NCBI GenBank assembly: GCA_902582385.1
Contig: CACHRX010000002.1
Span: 1 to 64,000, forward strand
Length of the DNA: 64,000 nt
Source: an uncultured Pelagibacteraceae bacterium
Lineage (GTDB): Bacteria > Pseudomonadota > Alphaproteobacteria > Pelagibacterales > Pelagibacteraceae
Direction: 5' to 3'
Below are positions 30,810-41,353 of the stretch, in pieces (position 1 is the first letter of the stretch; every line of letters starts with the position of its first letter). Position numbers and translations under genes: made by a program. A model generated the notes under the pieces. The model did no database searches. It was not told the origin of the DNA and worked only from the letters and a program-made list of their open reading frames with translations.

Positions 30810-31562
30810 ATGAATAAAATTACTTTCGATTTAAGAAATAGAACAGCTATTGTTACCGGTGGGGCTCAAGGATTCGGTTTAGATATTGCTAAAAGATTTT
30901 TAAAATCTGGAGCTAAGGTGATAATTTGGGACACTGATACTAAAATGATAGAAAAAGCTGTCAAAGATTTAGATAACCCAAATTTAAGCTCAAACATAGT
31001 TGATGTATCCAATTATAAAGAAGTAGAGAGATGTGCGAATGAAATTAAAAAAAATTCTAATATTGATATACTAATTAACAATGCAGGTATAACAGGTCCA
31101 ACAGCAACGTTATGGGAATATGATATTGAGTTGTGGAAAAAAGTTGTAGATATTAATTTAATGGGAACATTTAATTGCTGCAGAGCAATAGTACCGAATA
31201 TGATTAAAAATAACTACGGGAGGATTGTTAATGTAGCATCAGTAGCTGGAAAAGATGGAAATGCTAATGCAAGCGCATATAGTGTTGGAAAAGCAGGTGC
31301 AATTGGCCTAACCAAGTCTCTAGGCAAAGAACTTGCTGATAAAAATATTGCTGTAAATGCTGTTACACCCGCGGGAGCAAGAACACGAATTTTAGATCAA
31401 ATGACCAAAGAACACGTTCAAAGAATGTTATCAAAGGTTCCTAGGGGAAGATTTTTAGAAGTAAAGGAGTTTACCTCTTTAGTTTGCTGGCTCTCATCTG
31501 AGGAGAACACTTTTTCTACTGCTGCAGTTTTTGATATAAGCGGTGGTCGTTCTACTTATTAG
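30810..31562 (+). CDS. SDR family oxidoreductase
   Basis: VTGGAQGFGLDIAKRFLKSGA, NNAGITGP, YSVGKAGAIGLTKSLGKELA. Confidence 0.92.
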   Translation: MNKITFDLRNRTAIVTGGAQGFGLDIAKRFLKSGAKVIIWDTDTKMIEKAVKDLDNPNLSSNIVDVSNYKEVERCANEIKKNSNIDILINNAGITGPTATLWEYDIELWKKVVDINLMGTFNCCRAIVPNMIKNNYGRIVNVASVAGKDGNANASAYSVGKAGAIGLTKSLGKELADKNIAVNAVTPAGARTRILDQMTKEHVQRMLSKVPRGRFLEVKEFTSLVCWLSSEENTFSTAAVFDISGGRSTY

Positions 31563-31747
31563 TTTCTTAGTTTTTGATCAAATATCTTTGTATTACTTAT
31601 CTTAGCTCTACTTAACTTAACATCAGAAGATATTACAGGAGCAAAAATCATGATTGACCAATAAATTAATAGTATAAAAATTGAAATCGTCTTCATATGC
31701 ATTATATAAAGATTAACTTTGATTTTTGGATGTTTAAATCTTGTCAA
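31559..31747 (-). CDS. Possible small membrane protein; real start may be MKTISIFILL
   Basis: Single TM, stop overlaps the convergent SDR stop as in other pairs here; weak. Confidence 0.35.
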   Translation of the reverse strand: MTRFKHPKIKVNLYIMHMKTISIFILLIYWSIMIFAPVISSDVKLSRAKISNTKIFDQKLRN

Positions 31748-31777
31748 AATAATGTATTAATTTTTTTTATTTAATTT

Positions 31778-32428
31778 ATGAAATTTTTATTAAAAGTTTT
31801 TATTTTTTTCTTAATTTTTAAGTCATTCAGTTTTGCCAATGAAATAAAGGTATTTAGTTTTACAGAAGCTGAACTTTCAGAATTAGAAGTAAGAAAAGTT
31901 AGAGGAGCTGATAACAAGACAATTTACTCTGTGGGATCAAATGAGAAGGGTAATTTTTTAAAAGCTGTAGCTGATAATGCTGCTTCGGGATTAGGCAAAC
32001 AGGTAAAAATTGATCTAAATAAAACTCCTTATATAAACATTACATGGAAAATTGAACAGGATTTAGTTGGAATCAAAGAAAATACGAAAAAAGGACATGA
32101 TTTTTCTGCTAGGGTCTTTGCAGTAAAAAAAACAGGAGCTACACCGCTTTCAAATAGAGCAATTAATTATGTTTTTTCAAGTAATAGCAGTGTTGGATCA
32201 AACTGGCCAAGTCCTTATACTAAAAAATCTATAGACAATGTTTTATCAACTACAAAAAATAACCTTAATAAATGGATTACAGTTAAAGCAAACGTAAAAG
32301 AGGATTTTAAAAATTTTCATGATTTAGATGTAAATGAGTTAGATGGTTTAGCTATTATGTCAGATACTGATAATTCTAAAATGAGAGCAGTCGCTTATTA
32401 CCAAAATATCTATTTTTCCGCCGAGTAA
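31778..32428 (+). CDS. DUF3047-like secreted protein
   Basis: Signal peptide; ITWKIEQDLV...DFSARVFAVKK...LDGLAIMSDTDNSKMRAVAYYQNIYFS. Confidence 0.75.
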   Translation: MKFLLKVFIFFLIFKSFSFANEIKVFSFTEAELSELEVRKVRGADNKTIYSVGSNEKGNFLKAVADNAASGLGKQVKIDLNKTPYINITWKIEQDLVGIKENTKKGHDFSARVFAVKKTGATPLSNRAINYVFSSNSSVGSNWPSPYTKKSIDNVLSTTKNNLNKWITVKANVKEDFKNFHDLDVNELDGLAIMSDTDNSKMRAVAYYQNIYFSAE

Positions 32429-32569
32429 TTAGATTTTAAGATATTTTTTTAAAACATTGCTAAATAAAGACAAGATTATTGCTACAATTACATCTTCTAA
32501 TGGACTTGCCTCCGGATATCCAAAATTCCAGGCTATTACCATAACTAGCCATATTACAAAAATATTCAT
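32429..32569 (-). CDS. Small membrane protein (46 aa)
   Basis: MNIFVIWLVMVIAWNFGYPEASPLEDVIVAIILSLFSNVLKKYLKI*. Confidence 0.45.
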   Translation of the reverse strand: MNIFVIWLVMVIAWNFGYPEASPLEDVIVAIILSLFSNVLKKYLKI

Positions 32570-32627
32570 ATTGATACTTATACCCTAGTTTCTATAGAAT
32601 GATTTAATATTTTGATATAATTATTTT

Positions 32628-33050
32628 ATGCATGAAAATTTTTTTCATAAACTAAAAATTTATTATGAAGATACAGACTCAGGAGGAGTTGTTTATTACG
32701 CAAATTATTTGAAGTTTTTAGAAAGAGCTAGAACAGAAGCTTTATTTTCTATTGGTTTTAGTAATAACAAGATTCAAAATGAATTTAGTGCCTTAATAAT
32801 TGTTAAGTCTTGCAATATCGAATATAAAAAATCTGCTTATTTAGAGGATGAACTGACTGTAAGATCTTTTATAAAATCAATTACCAAAACATCCTTTTTC
32901 ATGAACCAAATTATTACAAGAGGAGAAGAGATAATTGTAGAGGCACAAGTTCATTTAGTTTTTATAAACAAAGATGGAAAACCTATAAAAATACCAGAGG
33001 AAATTTATTCCAAATTCAAACCATATTTTTGTGATACAATTAAAGTTTAG
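32628..33050 (+). CDS. ybgC: YbgC-like acyl-CoA thioesterase (hotdog fold)
   Basis: KIYYEDTDSGGVVYYANYLKFLERARTEAL. Confidence 0.92.
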   Translation: MHENFFHKLKIYYEDTDSGGVVYYANYLKFLERARTEALFSIGFSNNKIQNEFSALIIVKSCNIEYKKSAYLEDELTVRSFIKSITKTSFFMNQIITRGEEIIVEAQVHLVFINKDGKPIKIPEEIYSKFKPYFCDTIKV

Positions 33051-33720
33051 CAATTTTCTTAACTCTTCTAAATAACTGATTGACCATTTTTGATGTTACA
33101 ACTTTAGTATTAACATTCCTGGGGCTTGGATGATAACAAGCCATTAAGCTTTTACCATCGGGCAGCAAATATTTTTTACCATGCTTAAAATCAAATTTTA
33201 TATTAATTTTGAATTTTTTTTTATAAATTTTAAGACAATTATCAAAAGCTACTTTACCTAGTGCCACAATAACTTTTAAATTTTTTAAATAATCTATTTC
33301 TTTAATAAAATAATTTGAACACATTATAAGCTCACTATTCATTGGCTTGTCACCTGGAGGCACACATTTTAATATATTAGTTATAAAAGTAGAATTTAAT
33401 TTTAAACCATCTTTAAGATTTTTTGAAAAATTTTGATTTGATATTTTAACAGCATGAAGACTTTTGAATAAAAAATCACCTGATTTATCTCCAGTAAAAG
33501 CTCTTCCTGTTCGTGTACCTCCATGTGCCGCAGGTGCTAAACCTATAATCAGGATTTTTGCATTTAGATCTCCAAATCCTGTAACAGGTTTACCCCAATA
33601 CTTTTCATTAAAGTTTTGTTTTCTTTTTTCTGATGATATTTTTTTTATGAATTTAGTTAAACGAGGGCATTTCTTACATTTAACTATTGTTTTATTTAGT
33701 TTTTTAAATTTAATATTCAT
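33040..33720 (-). CDS. Uracil-DNA glycosylase, Fe-S family 4/5 type
   Basis: CKKCPRL, GLAPAAHGGTRTGRAFTGDKSGDFL, ALGKVAF, CYHPSPRNVNT. Confidence 0.88.
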   Translation of the reverse strand: MNIKFKKLNKTIVKCKKCPRLTKFIKKISSEKRKQNFNEKYWGKPVTGFGDLNAKILIIGLAPAAHGGTRTGRAFTGDKSGDFLFKSLHAVKISNQNFSKNLKDGLKLNSTFITNILKCVPPGDKPMNSELIMCSNYFIKEIDYLKNLKVIVALGKVAFDNCLKIYKKKFKINIKFDFKHGKKYLLPDGKSLMACYHPSPRNVNTKVVTSKMVNQLFRRVKKIAKL

Positions 33721-33722
33721 TA

Positions 33723-34280
33723 ATGAGATTATTAAATATTATATTAATTATATTTATAGCTTTAACAAATGGAATTAAAGCAGATTCACAAAATGAAATT
33801 TTAGATAATCTTCAAAATGGAGGTAATATTATTTTTATTAGACATGCTTACGCACCTGGTGGAGGTGATCCAGATAACTTTGATTTGAATGATTGTTCAA
33901 CACAAAGAAATCTTAATAGTCAAGGTAGGATGCAATCAAAAAAAATAGGAAATTTTTTTAATGAAAATAAAATTCCAATAGATTTAGTTCTATCAAGTGA
34001 ATGGTGCAGATGTAAAGAAACTGCTTTAATTGCATTTAGTAACTATGAAACAAAAGATTTTCTTAATTCATTTTATAGTGCTAAATTTTCCAAAAATAAA
34101 AAAAAACAAATGAAGAATCTTAAAAAATTTATTAATGATTGGGGTAATGATAAAAATTTGATTTTAGTAACACATTATGTAGTAATTTCTGAAGCTCTTA
34201 ACTATGCTTCGAACTCGGGAGAAATTGTAATTTCAGATAAAAATTTTATAAAAAAAGGTAATATAAAAATAGAGTACTAA
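33723..34280 (+). CDS. Secreted histidine phosphatase family protein
   Basis: Signal peptide; IIFIRHAYAPGGGDPDNF, LSSEWCRCKETA, LILVTHYVVISE. Confidence 0.85.
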   Translation: MRLLNIILIIFIALTNGIKADSQNEILDNLQNGGNIIFIRHAYAPGGGDPDNFDLNDCSTQRNLNSQGRMQSKKIGNFFNENKIPIDLVLSSEWCRCKETALIAFSNYETKDFLNSFYSAKFSKNKKKQMKNLKKFINDWGNDKNLILVTHYVVISEALNYASNSGEIVISDKNFIKKGNIKIEY

Positions 34281-34285
34281 AAAAT

Positions 34286-34411
34286 ATGTCATCAAAGAGA
34301 GCTATGAAGCAAGCACAAAAGCAAGCTTACGCCAAACATAGAAGCAATATCACTAATAGTCGATTTGGACTAAAGAAAAAAAATTTTTTAAAAAAAAAGA
34401 AAAAAAATTAA
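34286..34411 (+). CDS. Small basic protein (41 aa)
   Basis: MSSKRAMKQAQKQAYAKHRSNITNSRFGLKKKNFLKKKKKN*; follows the phosphatase gene. Confidence 0.45.
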   Translation: MSSKRAMKQAQKQAYAKHRSNITNSRFGLKKKNFLKKKKKN

Positions 34412-34842
34412 CTTTCTTTTTCAAATTTTTCTATTTTTTTGCATGTCGAAATTTTTGAAATACCTTCTTCATCATTTAGAACAGTTTTCATAAAGATTTC
34501 TTTTTTTCCCTTTTCAAAAAAAATTTGAGTATAAAATTGAGGATAACCGTGCTTATGGGTTAATATTTTTCCATTCTCTTCATAGATATTTCTAACATAT
34601 GAATTAGATTTTTTCACACTTAAATCAGTAGTTCTATATTTTTGATAAGTTTTTTCTTTATAAATATAATTTCTGGTCATTATTAGTTCATTTAAATTTA
34701 GAATATATTCATTTTTTAAAAATTCATCTTGTTCATCATCACATTTGCTCATTATTATTATTTCTGATTTAAGACTTTCTATAGGTAAGGTTATGAAAAA
34801 AAAGAAAATTAAAAATCTAATTTTTTTCATGTTTCTCAGCAA
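34408..34842 (-). CDS. Hypothetical secreted protein
   Basis: Signal-peptide-like N-terminus (KKIRFLIFFFFITLPIESLKS). Confidence 0.6.
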   Translation of the reverse strand: MLRNMKKIRFLIFFFFITLPIESLKSEIIIMSKCDDEQDEFLKNEYILNLNELIMTRNYIYKEKTYQKYRTTDLSVKKSNSYVRNIYEENGKILTHKHGYPQFYTQIFFEKGKKEIFMKTVLNDEEGISKISTCKKIEKFEKES

Positions 34843-34990
34843 AAAATAAACCTATCAAAAGTAAAGCCGTCCATCCTAAACCCATAAGGCCCTTTAAAAC
34901 ACTTGTATCCGAACTCCAAATATTTAGAACTAAAGCTCCAAAAATGAGTCCTAAAATATAGATTATTATAACAATAGAAGTTTTACTCAT
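34817..34990 (-). CDS. Small membrane protein (57 aa)
   Basis: MSKTSIVIIIYILGLIFGALVLNIWSSDTSVLKGLMGLGWTALLLIGLFFAEKHEKN*; two TM segments. Confidence 0.5.
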   Translation of the reverse strand: MSKTSIVIIIYILGLIFGALVLNIWSSDTSVLKGLMGLGWTALLLIGLFFAEKHEKN

Positions 34991-35234
34991 TTTTTAAGTT
35001 TTTTTTAAATAATGAAATACCATTTTCAATTTTATATGTATAGGATTCTTCAAAACTTTCTAGCTGCCATCCTTTTAATCTATTTTTGATGATTTTGAGG
35101 TTTTCTTTTTTCCATTCATCAGTTGTTTCTTCATGTTTCCAGATTATTTTTTCTTCATTATTTCTTCCACAGCCATAACAATATCCTGTACTCGGATCAG
35201 TTTTACAAATACTAATACACGGTGAAATAATCAT
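34983..35234 (-). CDS. DUF1289 family protein
   Basis: SPCISICKTDPSTGYCYGCGRNNEEKIIWK. Confidence 0.85.
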   Translation of the reverse strand: MIISPCISICKTDPSTGYCYGCGRNNEEKIIWKHEETTDEWKKENLKIIKNRLKGWQLESFEESYTYKIENGISLFKKNLKNE

Positions 35235-35280
35235 ACTTAATATTATAAAGGAAAATTAATATATTTTACAATAAATGTCG

Positions 35281-35309
35281 TTGGACAAATAGTTTCAATA
35301 ATATATAAA
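35281..35309 (+). promoter_or_regulatory. Sigma70-like promoter of tRNA-Leu
   Basis: TTGGAC - 17 bp - TATAAA, 15 nt before the tRNA 5' end. Confidence 0.6.
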
Positions 35310-35323
35310 ACCTCTAAATTTGT

Positions 35324-35408
35324 GGGGCGATGGCGGAATTGGTAGACGCGTTGGTCTTAGGAACCAATAGAGCAATCTGTGAAGGTTCGAGTCCTTTTCG
35401 CCCTACCA
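35324..35408 (+). tRNA. tRNA-Leu (anticodon UAG), CCA encoded
   Basis: GGGGCGA/TCGCCCT acceptor, GGTTCGAGTCC T-arm, anticodon loop CTTAGGA, long variable arm. Confidence 0.95.
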
Positions 35409-35418
35409 TACTTAATTT

Positions 35419-36843
35419 ATGAAAGTTACAGTCGAAAACAAAAAAGGTTTAAATAAAGATCTTAAAGTATTCATAGATAAAAAAACTATGAATTCTTATA
35501 TGGATAAAAAATATGAAGAAATAAAAGGTACAGTAAATCTAAAAGGTTTTAGACCTGGAAAAGTTCCTAGAGAAATTTTAAAAAGACAATTTGGCAAAGC
35601 TGTCTTTAGCGAAGTATTAGATAAAGTTTTAAAGGATTCATCTACTAAAGCACTTGAAGAAAATAAAATTAAACCTGCAGGACAACCAAAATTAGATCTT
35701 AAAACTTATGGAGAAGATAAAGACCTAGAATACACTATATCTGTAACAGAACTTCCTAAAGTCGAAGTAAAATCTATTAGTAGTATAAAATTTGATGATT
35801 ACACTGTAAAAATTGATGATAAAGAAACAGATAAAAGATTAAATGAAATTGCAAAAAATCAACCAAATTTCAAAGATGCTGCTTTGGACTCCAAATCCAA
35901 GGAAGGTGATTTAGTTGTATTTGATTATAATGCGACTATAGATAACAAATCCTTTAAAGGTAGTGAAGGAAAAAATACCCAATTAACATTAGGTAAAGAC
36001 TTATTTTTAAAAGGATTTGATAAACAGTTAATAGGGGTAAAAAAAGGAGATGAGAAAATAGTTGAAGCTGTATTGCCTGAAAATTTTCCTGAAAAAGATT
36101 TAGTTAATAAAAAAGCTAAATTTAATTGTAAAATTTTAACAATTAAAAATCCTGAAAAAGTTGAGATCAATGATGAATTTGCAAAAAATTTAGGTGCGAA
36201 AGATCTAAAGGATTTAAAATCTTTAATATCAAAACAAATTAATGACGAATATAAAAATTCATTAGACCGACTTTCTAAAAATCAGATATTGAAAGAAATT
36301 GAAAAATTTAAAGTAGAAGAAATTCCAGAAAATTTAATAGAGGAGGAGGTTAAAGTTCTTTCACAAGGAATGTCAGATGATGACATTAAAAAAAGCAAAA
36401 AAAATTTCGAAGAAATTGCAAAAAAAAGAATTAAAGTTGGATTAATCTTAAATGAATTCGGAAATCAAAATCAAGTAAAAGTCTCTGACCAAGAAATTCA
36501 GGCTGAAGTCCAAAAACAAATTAGAATGATGCCAGGACAAGAAAAAATGGTCATGGATTTTTATCAGAAAAATCCTTCAGCTTTAGCTAGTTTAAGAGGC
36601 ACTGTTTATGAAGAAAAAATTATTAATCTTATTAAAGAAAAAGCTAAATCGAATAAAAAAGAAATTTCAAAGGATGAAGCAGAAAAAATTTTAAAGCAAT
36701 CTCAAAAACAAGATCTTGATCTCAGTAATGAAGATAAAAAAGAAAAAAAACCAATAAAGAACGTAGAAGCTAAAAAAACAACTACAAAAAAAGCTAAATC
36801 AAAAACAATAATAAAAAAATCAAAAAAAGTTAGCAAAAAGTAA
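35419..36843 (+). CDS. tig: Trigger factor
   Basis: [52 protein letters not shown]; lysine-rich C-terminal tail. Confidence 0.93.
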   Translation: MKVTVENKKGLNKDLKVFIDKKTMNSYMDKKYEEIKGTVNLKGFRPGKVPREILKRQFGKAVFSEVLDKVLKDSSTKALEENKIKPAGQPKLDLKTYGEDKDLEYTISVTELPKVEVKSISSIKFDDYTVKIDDKETDKRLNEIAKNQPNFKDAALDSKSKEGDLVVFDYNATIDNKSFKGSEGKNTQLTLGKDLFLKGFDKQLIGVKKGDEKIVEAVLPENFPEKDLVNKKAKFNCKILTIKNPEKVEINDEFAKNLGAKDLKDLKSLISKQINDEYKNSLDRLSKNQILKEIEKFKVEEIPENLIEEEVKVLSQGMSDDDIKKSKKNFEEIAKKRIKVGLILNEFGNQNQVKVSDQEIQAEVQKQIRMMPGQEKMVMDFYQKNPSALASLRGTVYEEKIINLIKEKAKSNKKEISKDEAEKILKQSQKQDLDLSNEDKKEKKPIKNVEAKKTTTKKAKSKTIIKKSKKVSKK

Positions 36844-36875
36844 TCTCAAGTTGTATAAGTAAAACGAATCAGATT

Positions 36876-37487
36876 ATGACAAATAAAATACCAGAGTATA
36901 TGAATAATTTAGTACCTATGGTTGTTGAACAATCAAGTAAAGGTGAAAGAGCTTATGATATATACTCAAGATTACTAAAAGAAAGAATTATTTTTTTAAC
37001 TGGTCAAATCAATGATAATGTTGCGTCTCTAGTCACCGCGCAACTATTATTTTTAGAAGCTGAAGACCCAAAAAAAGAAATTAATTTATACATAAATAGT
37101 CCAGGCGGTTTAGTTACTGCAGGTTTGGGAATTTATGATACTATGCAATACGTTAAACCAGATATTTCTACACTTTGTATCGGTCAAGCAGCTTCAATGG
37201 GCTCTTTCTTACTAGCTGCAGGCACGAAAGGAAAAAGATTTTCTCTACCAAACTCGAGAATAATGGTTCACCAACCCTCTGCAGGATTTCAAGGTCAGGC
37301 GACAGATATAGAAATACATGCAAATGAAGTTCTTTCACTAAAGAAAAGACTAAATGAAATCTATTCTAAACATACTGGTAAATCTGTAGAAGAGATTAAA
37401 ATTGCTCTCGAAAGAGATAATTTTATGACCCCAGATTTAGCAAAGTCTTTTGGTTTAGTGGATCAAGTAGTAGAAAAAAGATCCTAA
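36876..37487 (+). CDS. clpP: ATP-dependent Clp protease proteolytic subunit
   Basis: [62 protein letters not shown]. Confidence 0.97.
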   Translation: MTNKIPEYMNNLVPMVVEQSSKGERAYDIYSRLLKERIIFLTGQINDNVASLVTAQLLFLEAEDPKKEINLYINSPGGLVTAGLGIYDTMQYVKPDISTLCIGQAASMGSFLLAAGTKGKRFSLPNSRIMVHQPSAGFQGQATDIEIHANEVLSLKKRLNEIYSKHTGKSVEEIKIALERDNFMTPDLAKSFGLVDQVVEKRS

Positions 37488-37577
37488 ATAACTACATATA
37501 GAGAATTGTTAAAATGAAACTTGATAACAATCTATCTCATAGAATAAAGTAATTATATTGATTCGAAATATAAAAAT

Positions 37578-38855
37578 ATGAATACAAATAATACAAATAA
37601 TAAAAATATTCTTTACTGTTCATTCTGTGGAAAAAGCCAACATGAAGTTAGAAAACTCATTGCTGGTCCTACAGTATTTATATGTGATGAATGTGTTGAG
37701 CTTTGTATGGATATTATTAAAGAAGAGAGTAAAGATACACTTGTAAAACATCAAGATGGTTTGCCTTCACCTAAAGAAATTTGTACAGTATTAGATGATT
37801 ATGTTATTGGACAGTCGCATGCAAAACAAGTCTTGTCTGTAGCTGTTCACAATCATTACAAAAGATTAAATTATGAAAATAAAACTAGTAAAAATGTTGA
37901 ATTAGCAAAATCAAATATTTTATTAGTTGGACCAACTGGCTGTGGAAAAACTTTATTAGCTCAAACATTAGCAAGAATTTTAGATGTACCTTTTACAATG
38001 GCAGATGCTACAACTTTAACTGAGGCAGGATATGTTGGTGAGGATGTTGAAAATATCATTTTAAAATTATTACAAGCAGCAGACTATAATGTTGAAAAAG
38101 CTCAAAGAGGAATTGTGTATATAGACGAAGTTGATAAAATTAGTAGAAAGTCAGAAAATCCCTCGATCACACGAGATGTTTCAGGTGAGGGTGTTCAGCA
38201 AGCATTATTAAAAATTATGGAAGGTACTGTTGCAAGCGTACCCCCTCAAGGAGGTCGAAAACATCCGCAACAAGAATTTCTTCAAGTAGATACAACAAAT
38301 ATTTTGTTTATTTGTGGGGGTGCTTTTGCTGGCTTAGATAAGATTATTTCTCAAAGAGATAAAGGAAGTTCGATAGGGTTTGGAGCAAATGTTAAAAAAA
38401 CTCAAGATAAGAAAACTGGAGAATGGATGAAAACTTTAGAGCCAGAAGACCTTTTAAAATATGGCTTAATTCCAGAGTTTATTGGCAGGCTTCCAATGAT
38501 TGCAACGTTAGAAGATTTGGATGAAAAATCTTTAGTTAAAATACTTCTAGAACCGAAAAACTCTTTAACAAAACAATATCAAGAGTTATTTAAATTGGAT
38601 GGAGCTAAATTAACTTTTAAGGATAATGCTCTCAAGGAAGTTGCCCAAAAGGCAATAAGCAAAAAAACTGGTGCTAGAGGTTTAAGGTCAATCTTAGAGA
38701 ATATTCTTTTAAAAACCATGTATGATTTACCAAGTCAAGAAAATATTGAGGAAGTTATTGTTGACGCATCAGCGGTCAAAGGCCAAACCCAACCTATTAT
38801 AGTTCATTCTAAACAAGATAATAAGTCCAAAACTGGAAAAACTTCAGCGGCTTAA
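37578..38855 (+). CDS. clpX: ATP-dependent Clp protease ATP-binding subunit ClpX
   Basis: [18 protein letters not shown] zinc finger, [34 protein letters not shown]. Confidence 0.97.
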   Translation: MNTNNTNNKNILYCSFCGKSQHEVRKLIAGPTVFICDECVELCMDIIKEESKDTLVKHQDGLPSPKEICTVLDDYVIGQSHAKQVLSVAVHNHYKRLNYENKTSKNVELAKSNILLVGPTGCGKTLLAQTLARILDVPFTMADATTLTEAGYVGEDVENIILKLLQAADYNVEKAQRGIVYIDEVDKISRKSENPSITRDVSGEGVQQALLKIMEGTVASVPPQGGRKHPQQEFLQVDTTNILFICGGAFAGLDKIISQRDKGSSIGFGANVKKTQDKKTGEWMKTLEPEDLLKYGLIPEFIGRLPMIATLEDLDEKSLVKILLEPKNSLTKQYQELFKLDGAKLTFKDNALKEVAQKAISKKTGARGLRSILENILLKTMYDLPSQENIEEVIVDASAVKGQTQPIIVHSKQDNKSKTGKTSAA

Positions 38856-38915
38856 TATCTTTAATAATTACTAAAAAGCTATTGCATTATTTAATATAAT
38901 ATCCATATTCATTAC

Positions 38916-41294
38916 ATGGATGTAAAAATTTCATTACCATTATTACCTTTAAGAGACATTGTTGTTTTTCCAAGTATGGTAATCCCTTTATTTGTTGGAA
39001 GAGACAAGTCTATTTCTGCTTTAAATGAAGTTATGAAAAAAGAGAAAAAAATTATACTTGTTACTCAAAAAAATTCAGAAATAGATGATCCAAAAAAAAC
39101 TGATATCTTTATGTATGGCTGTGAAGGTAATATTTTACAATTATTAAAACTTCCAGATGGAACTGTAAAAGTTTTAGTTGAGGGGATTAAAAGAGTCAAA
39201 ATCCTAGATTTTAAAGATAATGACAAATTTATTAATTGTGAATACACTGCACATAATGATGTTATTAATAAAGATGAAGATTTGTATCCTTTAGCCGCAA
39301 CAGCTATAAGAAGATTAGAAAAGCTAACATCAATAAATAAAAAAGTTTCTAACGAAACAATTAATTCTATTAAACAACTAAAAGATCCTTCACAAATAGC
39401 TGATAATATTGGTTCACATATAAATGCGACGATTTCTGAGAAACAACAAATTTTTGAGACAGCTGATGTTAAAAAAAGATTAAATTCTATCATTAAGATA
39501 ATGGAAAATGAAACTAGTATAATTGGTGTTGAAAAAAGAATTAGAGGACGAGTCAAAACTCAAATGGAAAAAACTCAAAGAGAATATTATTTAAATGAAC
39601 AGCTTAAAGCAATACAAAAAGAATTAGGTGAAATTGAAGATGGTAAAGATGAAAATACAAGTTTGAATAAATCTATTCTAAAAGCGAAGATGCCTAAAGA
39701 AGTTGAAAAAAAATGTCTTCAAGAGCTTAAAAAATTAAAAAATATGAGTCCTATGTCAGCTGAAGCAACAGTTGTTAGAAATTATTTAGATTGGATGGTT
39801 GATTTACCTTGGCATAAAAAAAGTGAGGTAGATATAGATTTAGCCAAAGCATTAAATATTTTAGATAAAGATCATTTTGGATTAGAAAAAGTAAAAGAGA
39901 GAATAATTGAATTTTTAGCTGTACAAAAAAGAATGGAAAAAATAAAAGGACCTATTTTATGCTTAGTTGGTCCCCCTGGTGTAGGAAAAACATCTTTAGG
40001 TAAATCAATAGCGAAGGCTACCAATAGAGAATTTGTAAGAATGTCTGTGGGAGGAATGAGAGACGAGGCAGAAATAAGAGGTCATAGAAGAACATATATT
40101 GGATCTTTACCTGGGAAGATTATCCAAATGATGAAAAAAGCAGGAACTAAGAATCCTTTAATTTTATTAGATGAAATTGATAAAATAGGAAATGATTACA
40201 GAGGTGATCCATCATCAGCATTGTTGGAAGCGCTAGATCCAGAACAAAATACATCCTTTAATGATCATTACCTTGAGGTTGATTATGATTTATCTGATGT
40301 CATGTTTGTTACTACGGCTAATACTCTAAATATTTTACCACCTCTATTAGATAGAATGGAGGTAATAAGATTAGCAGGATATACTGAGGATGAAAAAATT
40401 AATATTGCAAATAAATTTTTACTTCCCAAACAAATCAAAGATAATGGTGTTAAAGAGAAAGAAATGAAACTAGGTAATGATATTATTAAAGAAATAATCA
40501 GGAGCTACACAAAAGAGTCTGGTGTAAGAAATCTTGAAAGAGAGATTTCCAAAGTTGCAAGAAAAGTTGTTAAAAAAGTCGTATCTGGTGAAGAAATGGA
40601 AGTTAATATTGATAACAAAAACTTAACTGATTTTTTAGGTGTGCCCAAATTCAAATTTGGTGAACTGGAGACTGAAAATAGAGTAGGAATTGTTATTGGT
40701 TTAGCTTGGACAGAGTATGGAGGTGAAATTTTAAAAATTGAAACTGTTACTATGCCTGGAAAAGGTAGAATGCAAATTACAGGTAAATTAGGTGATGTAA
40801 TGCAAGAGTCAGTTAAAGCAGCAAAATCCTTCGTAAGATCTAAATGTTTAGAATACGGTATTATTCCACCTTTGTTTGAGAAGAAAGATTTTCACATTCA
40901 TGTTCCAGAGGGAGCAACACCAAAAGATGGCCCTTCTGCTGGAATAGGAATGGTAACTTCAATAGTTTCATCCATAACAGGTATACCGGTAAGAAAAGAC
41001 GTTGCTATGACTGGTGAGGTAACCCTAACAGGACAAGTATTACCAATCGGAGGATTGAAAGAAAAATTATTAGCTGCTCATAGAGCGGGTATTAAAGAAG
41101 TATTAATACCAAAAGAAAATGAAAAAGATTTAGTTGATATACCAAAAAAAATTATGGATGAAATCAAGATTACTCCAGTAGAATTTGCAGATGAAGTAAT
41201 AAAAATTGCGTTAACTAAAGAGCTTAAAAAGACAGAGTGGGCAGAAGTTGATATGTCTAAAAAAGATGAGAAATCTCAAGCTAGCATTCAATAA
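38916..41294 (+). CDS. lon: ATP-dependent protease Lon
   Basis: [56 protein letters not shown]. Confidence 0.97.
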   Translation: MDVKISLPLLPLRDIVVFPSMVIPLFVGRDKSISALNEVMKKEKKIILVTQKNSEIDDPKKTDIFMYGCEGNILQLLKLPDGTVKVLVEGIKRVKILDFKDNDKFINCEYTAHNDVINKDEDLYPLAATAIRRLEKLTSINKKVSNETINSIKQLKDPSQIADNIGSHINATISEKQQIFETADVKKRLNSIIKIMENETSIIGVEKRIRGRVKTQMEKTQREYYLNEQLKAIQKELGEIEDGKDENTSLNKSILKAKMPKEVEKKCLQELKKLKNMSPMSAEATVVRNYLDWMVDLPWHKKSEVDIDLAKALNILDKDHFGLEKVKERIIEFLAVQKRMEKIKGPILCLVGPPGVGKTSLGKSIAKATNREFVRMSVGGMRDEAEIRGHRRTYIGSLPGKIIQMMKKAGTKNPLILLDEIDKIGNDYRGDPSSALLEALDPEQNTSFNDHYLEVDYDLSDVMFVTTANTLNILPPLLDRMEVIRLAGYTEDEKINIANKFLLPKQIKDNGVKEKEMKLGNDIIKEIIRSYTKESGVRNLEREISKVARKVVKKVVSGEEMEVNIDNKNLTDFLGVPKFKFGELETENRVGIVIGLAWTEYGGEILKIETVTMPGKGRMQITGKLGDVMQESVKAAKSFVRSKCLEYGIIPPLFEKKDFHIHVPEGATPKDGPSAGIGMVTSIVSSITGIPVRKDVAMTGEVTLTGQVLPIGGLKEKLLAAHRAGIKEVLIPKENEKDLVDIPKKIMDEIKITPVEFADEVIKIALTKELKKTEWAEVDMSKKDEKSQASIQ

Positions 41295-41353
41295 GGATTT
41301 TTTAAAGTTCAATATATTAAGTATTAACAATCCAGAGTTAGATTTTAAGTTTA

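Noticed and set aside
33464-33778. Plus-strand 104-aa ORF over the uracil-DNA glycosylase
   Set aside because: Opposite motif-rich UDG; incidental frame.
36780-36842. A-rich run resembling a simple repeat in tig
   Set aside because: In-frame lysine-rich coding sequence, not an independent repeat.
39065-39556. Antisense 163-aa ORF in lon
   Set aside because: Mirror of the Lon N-terminal domain coding sequence; no independent evidence.
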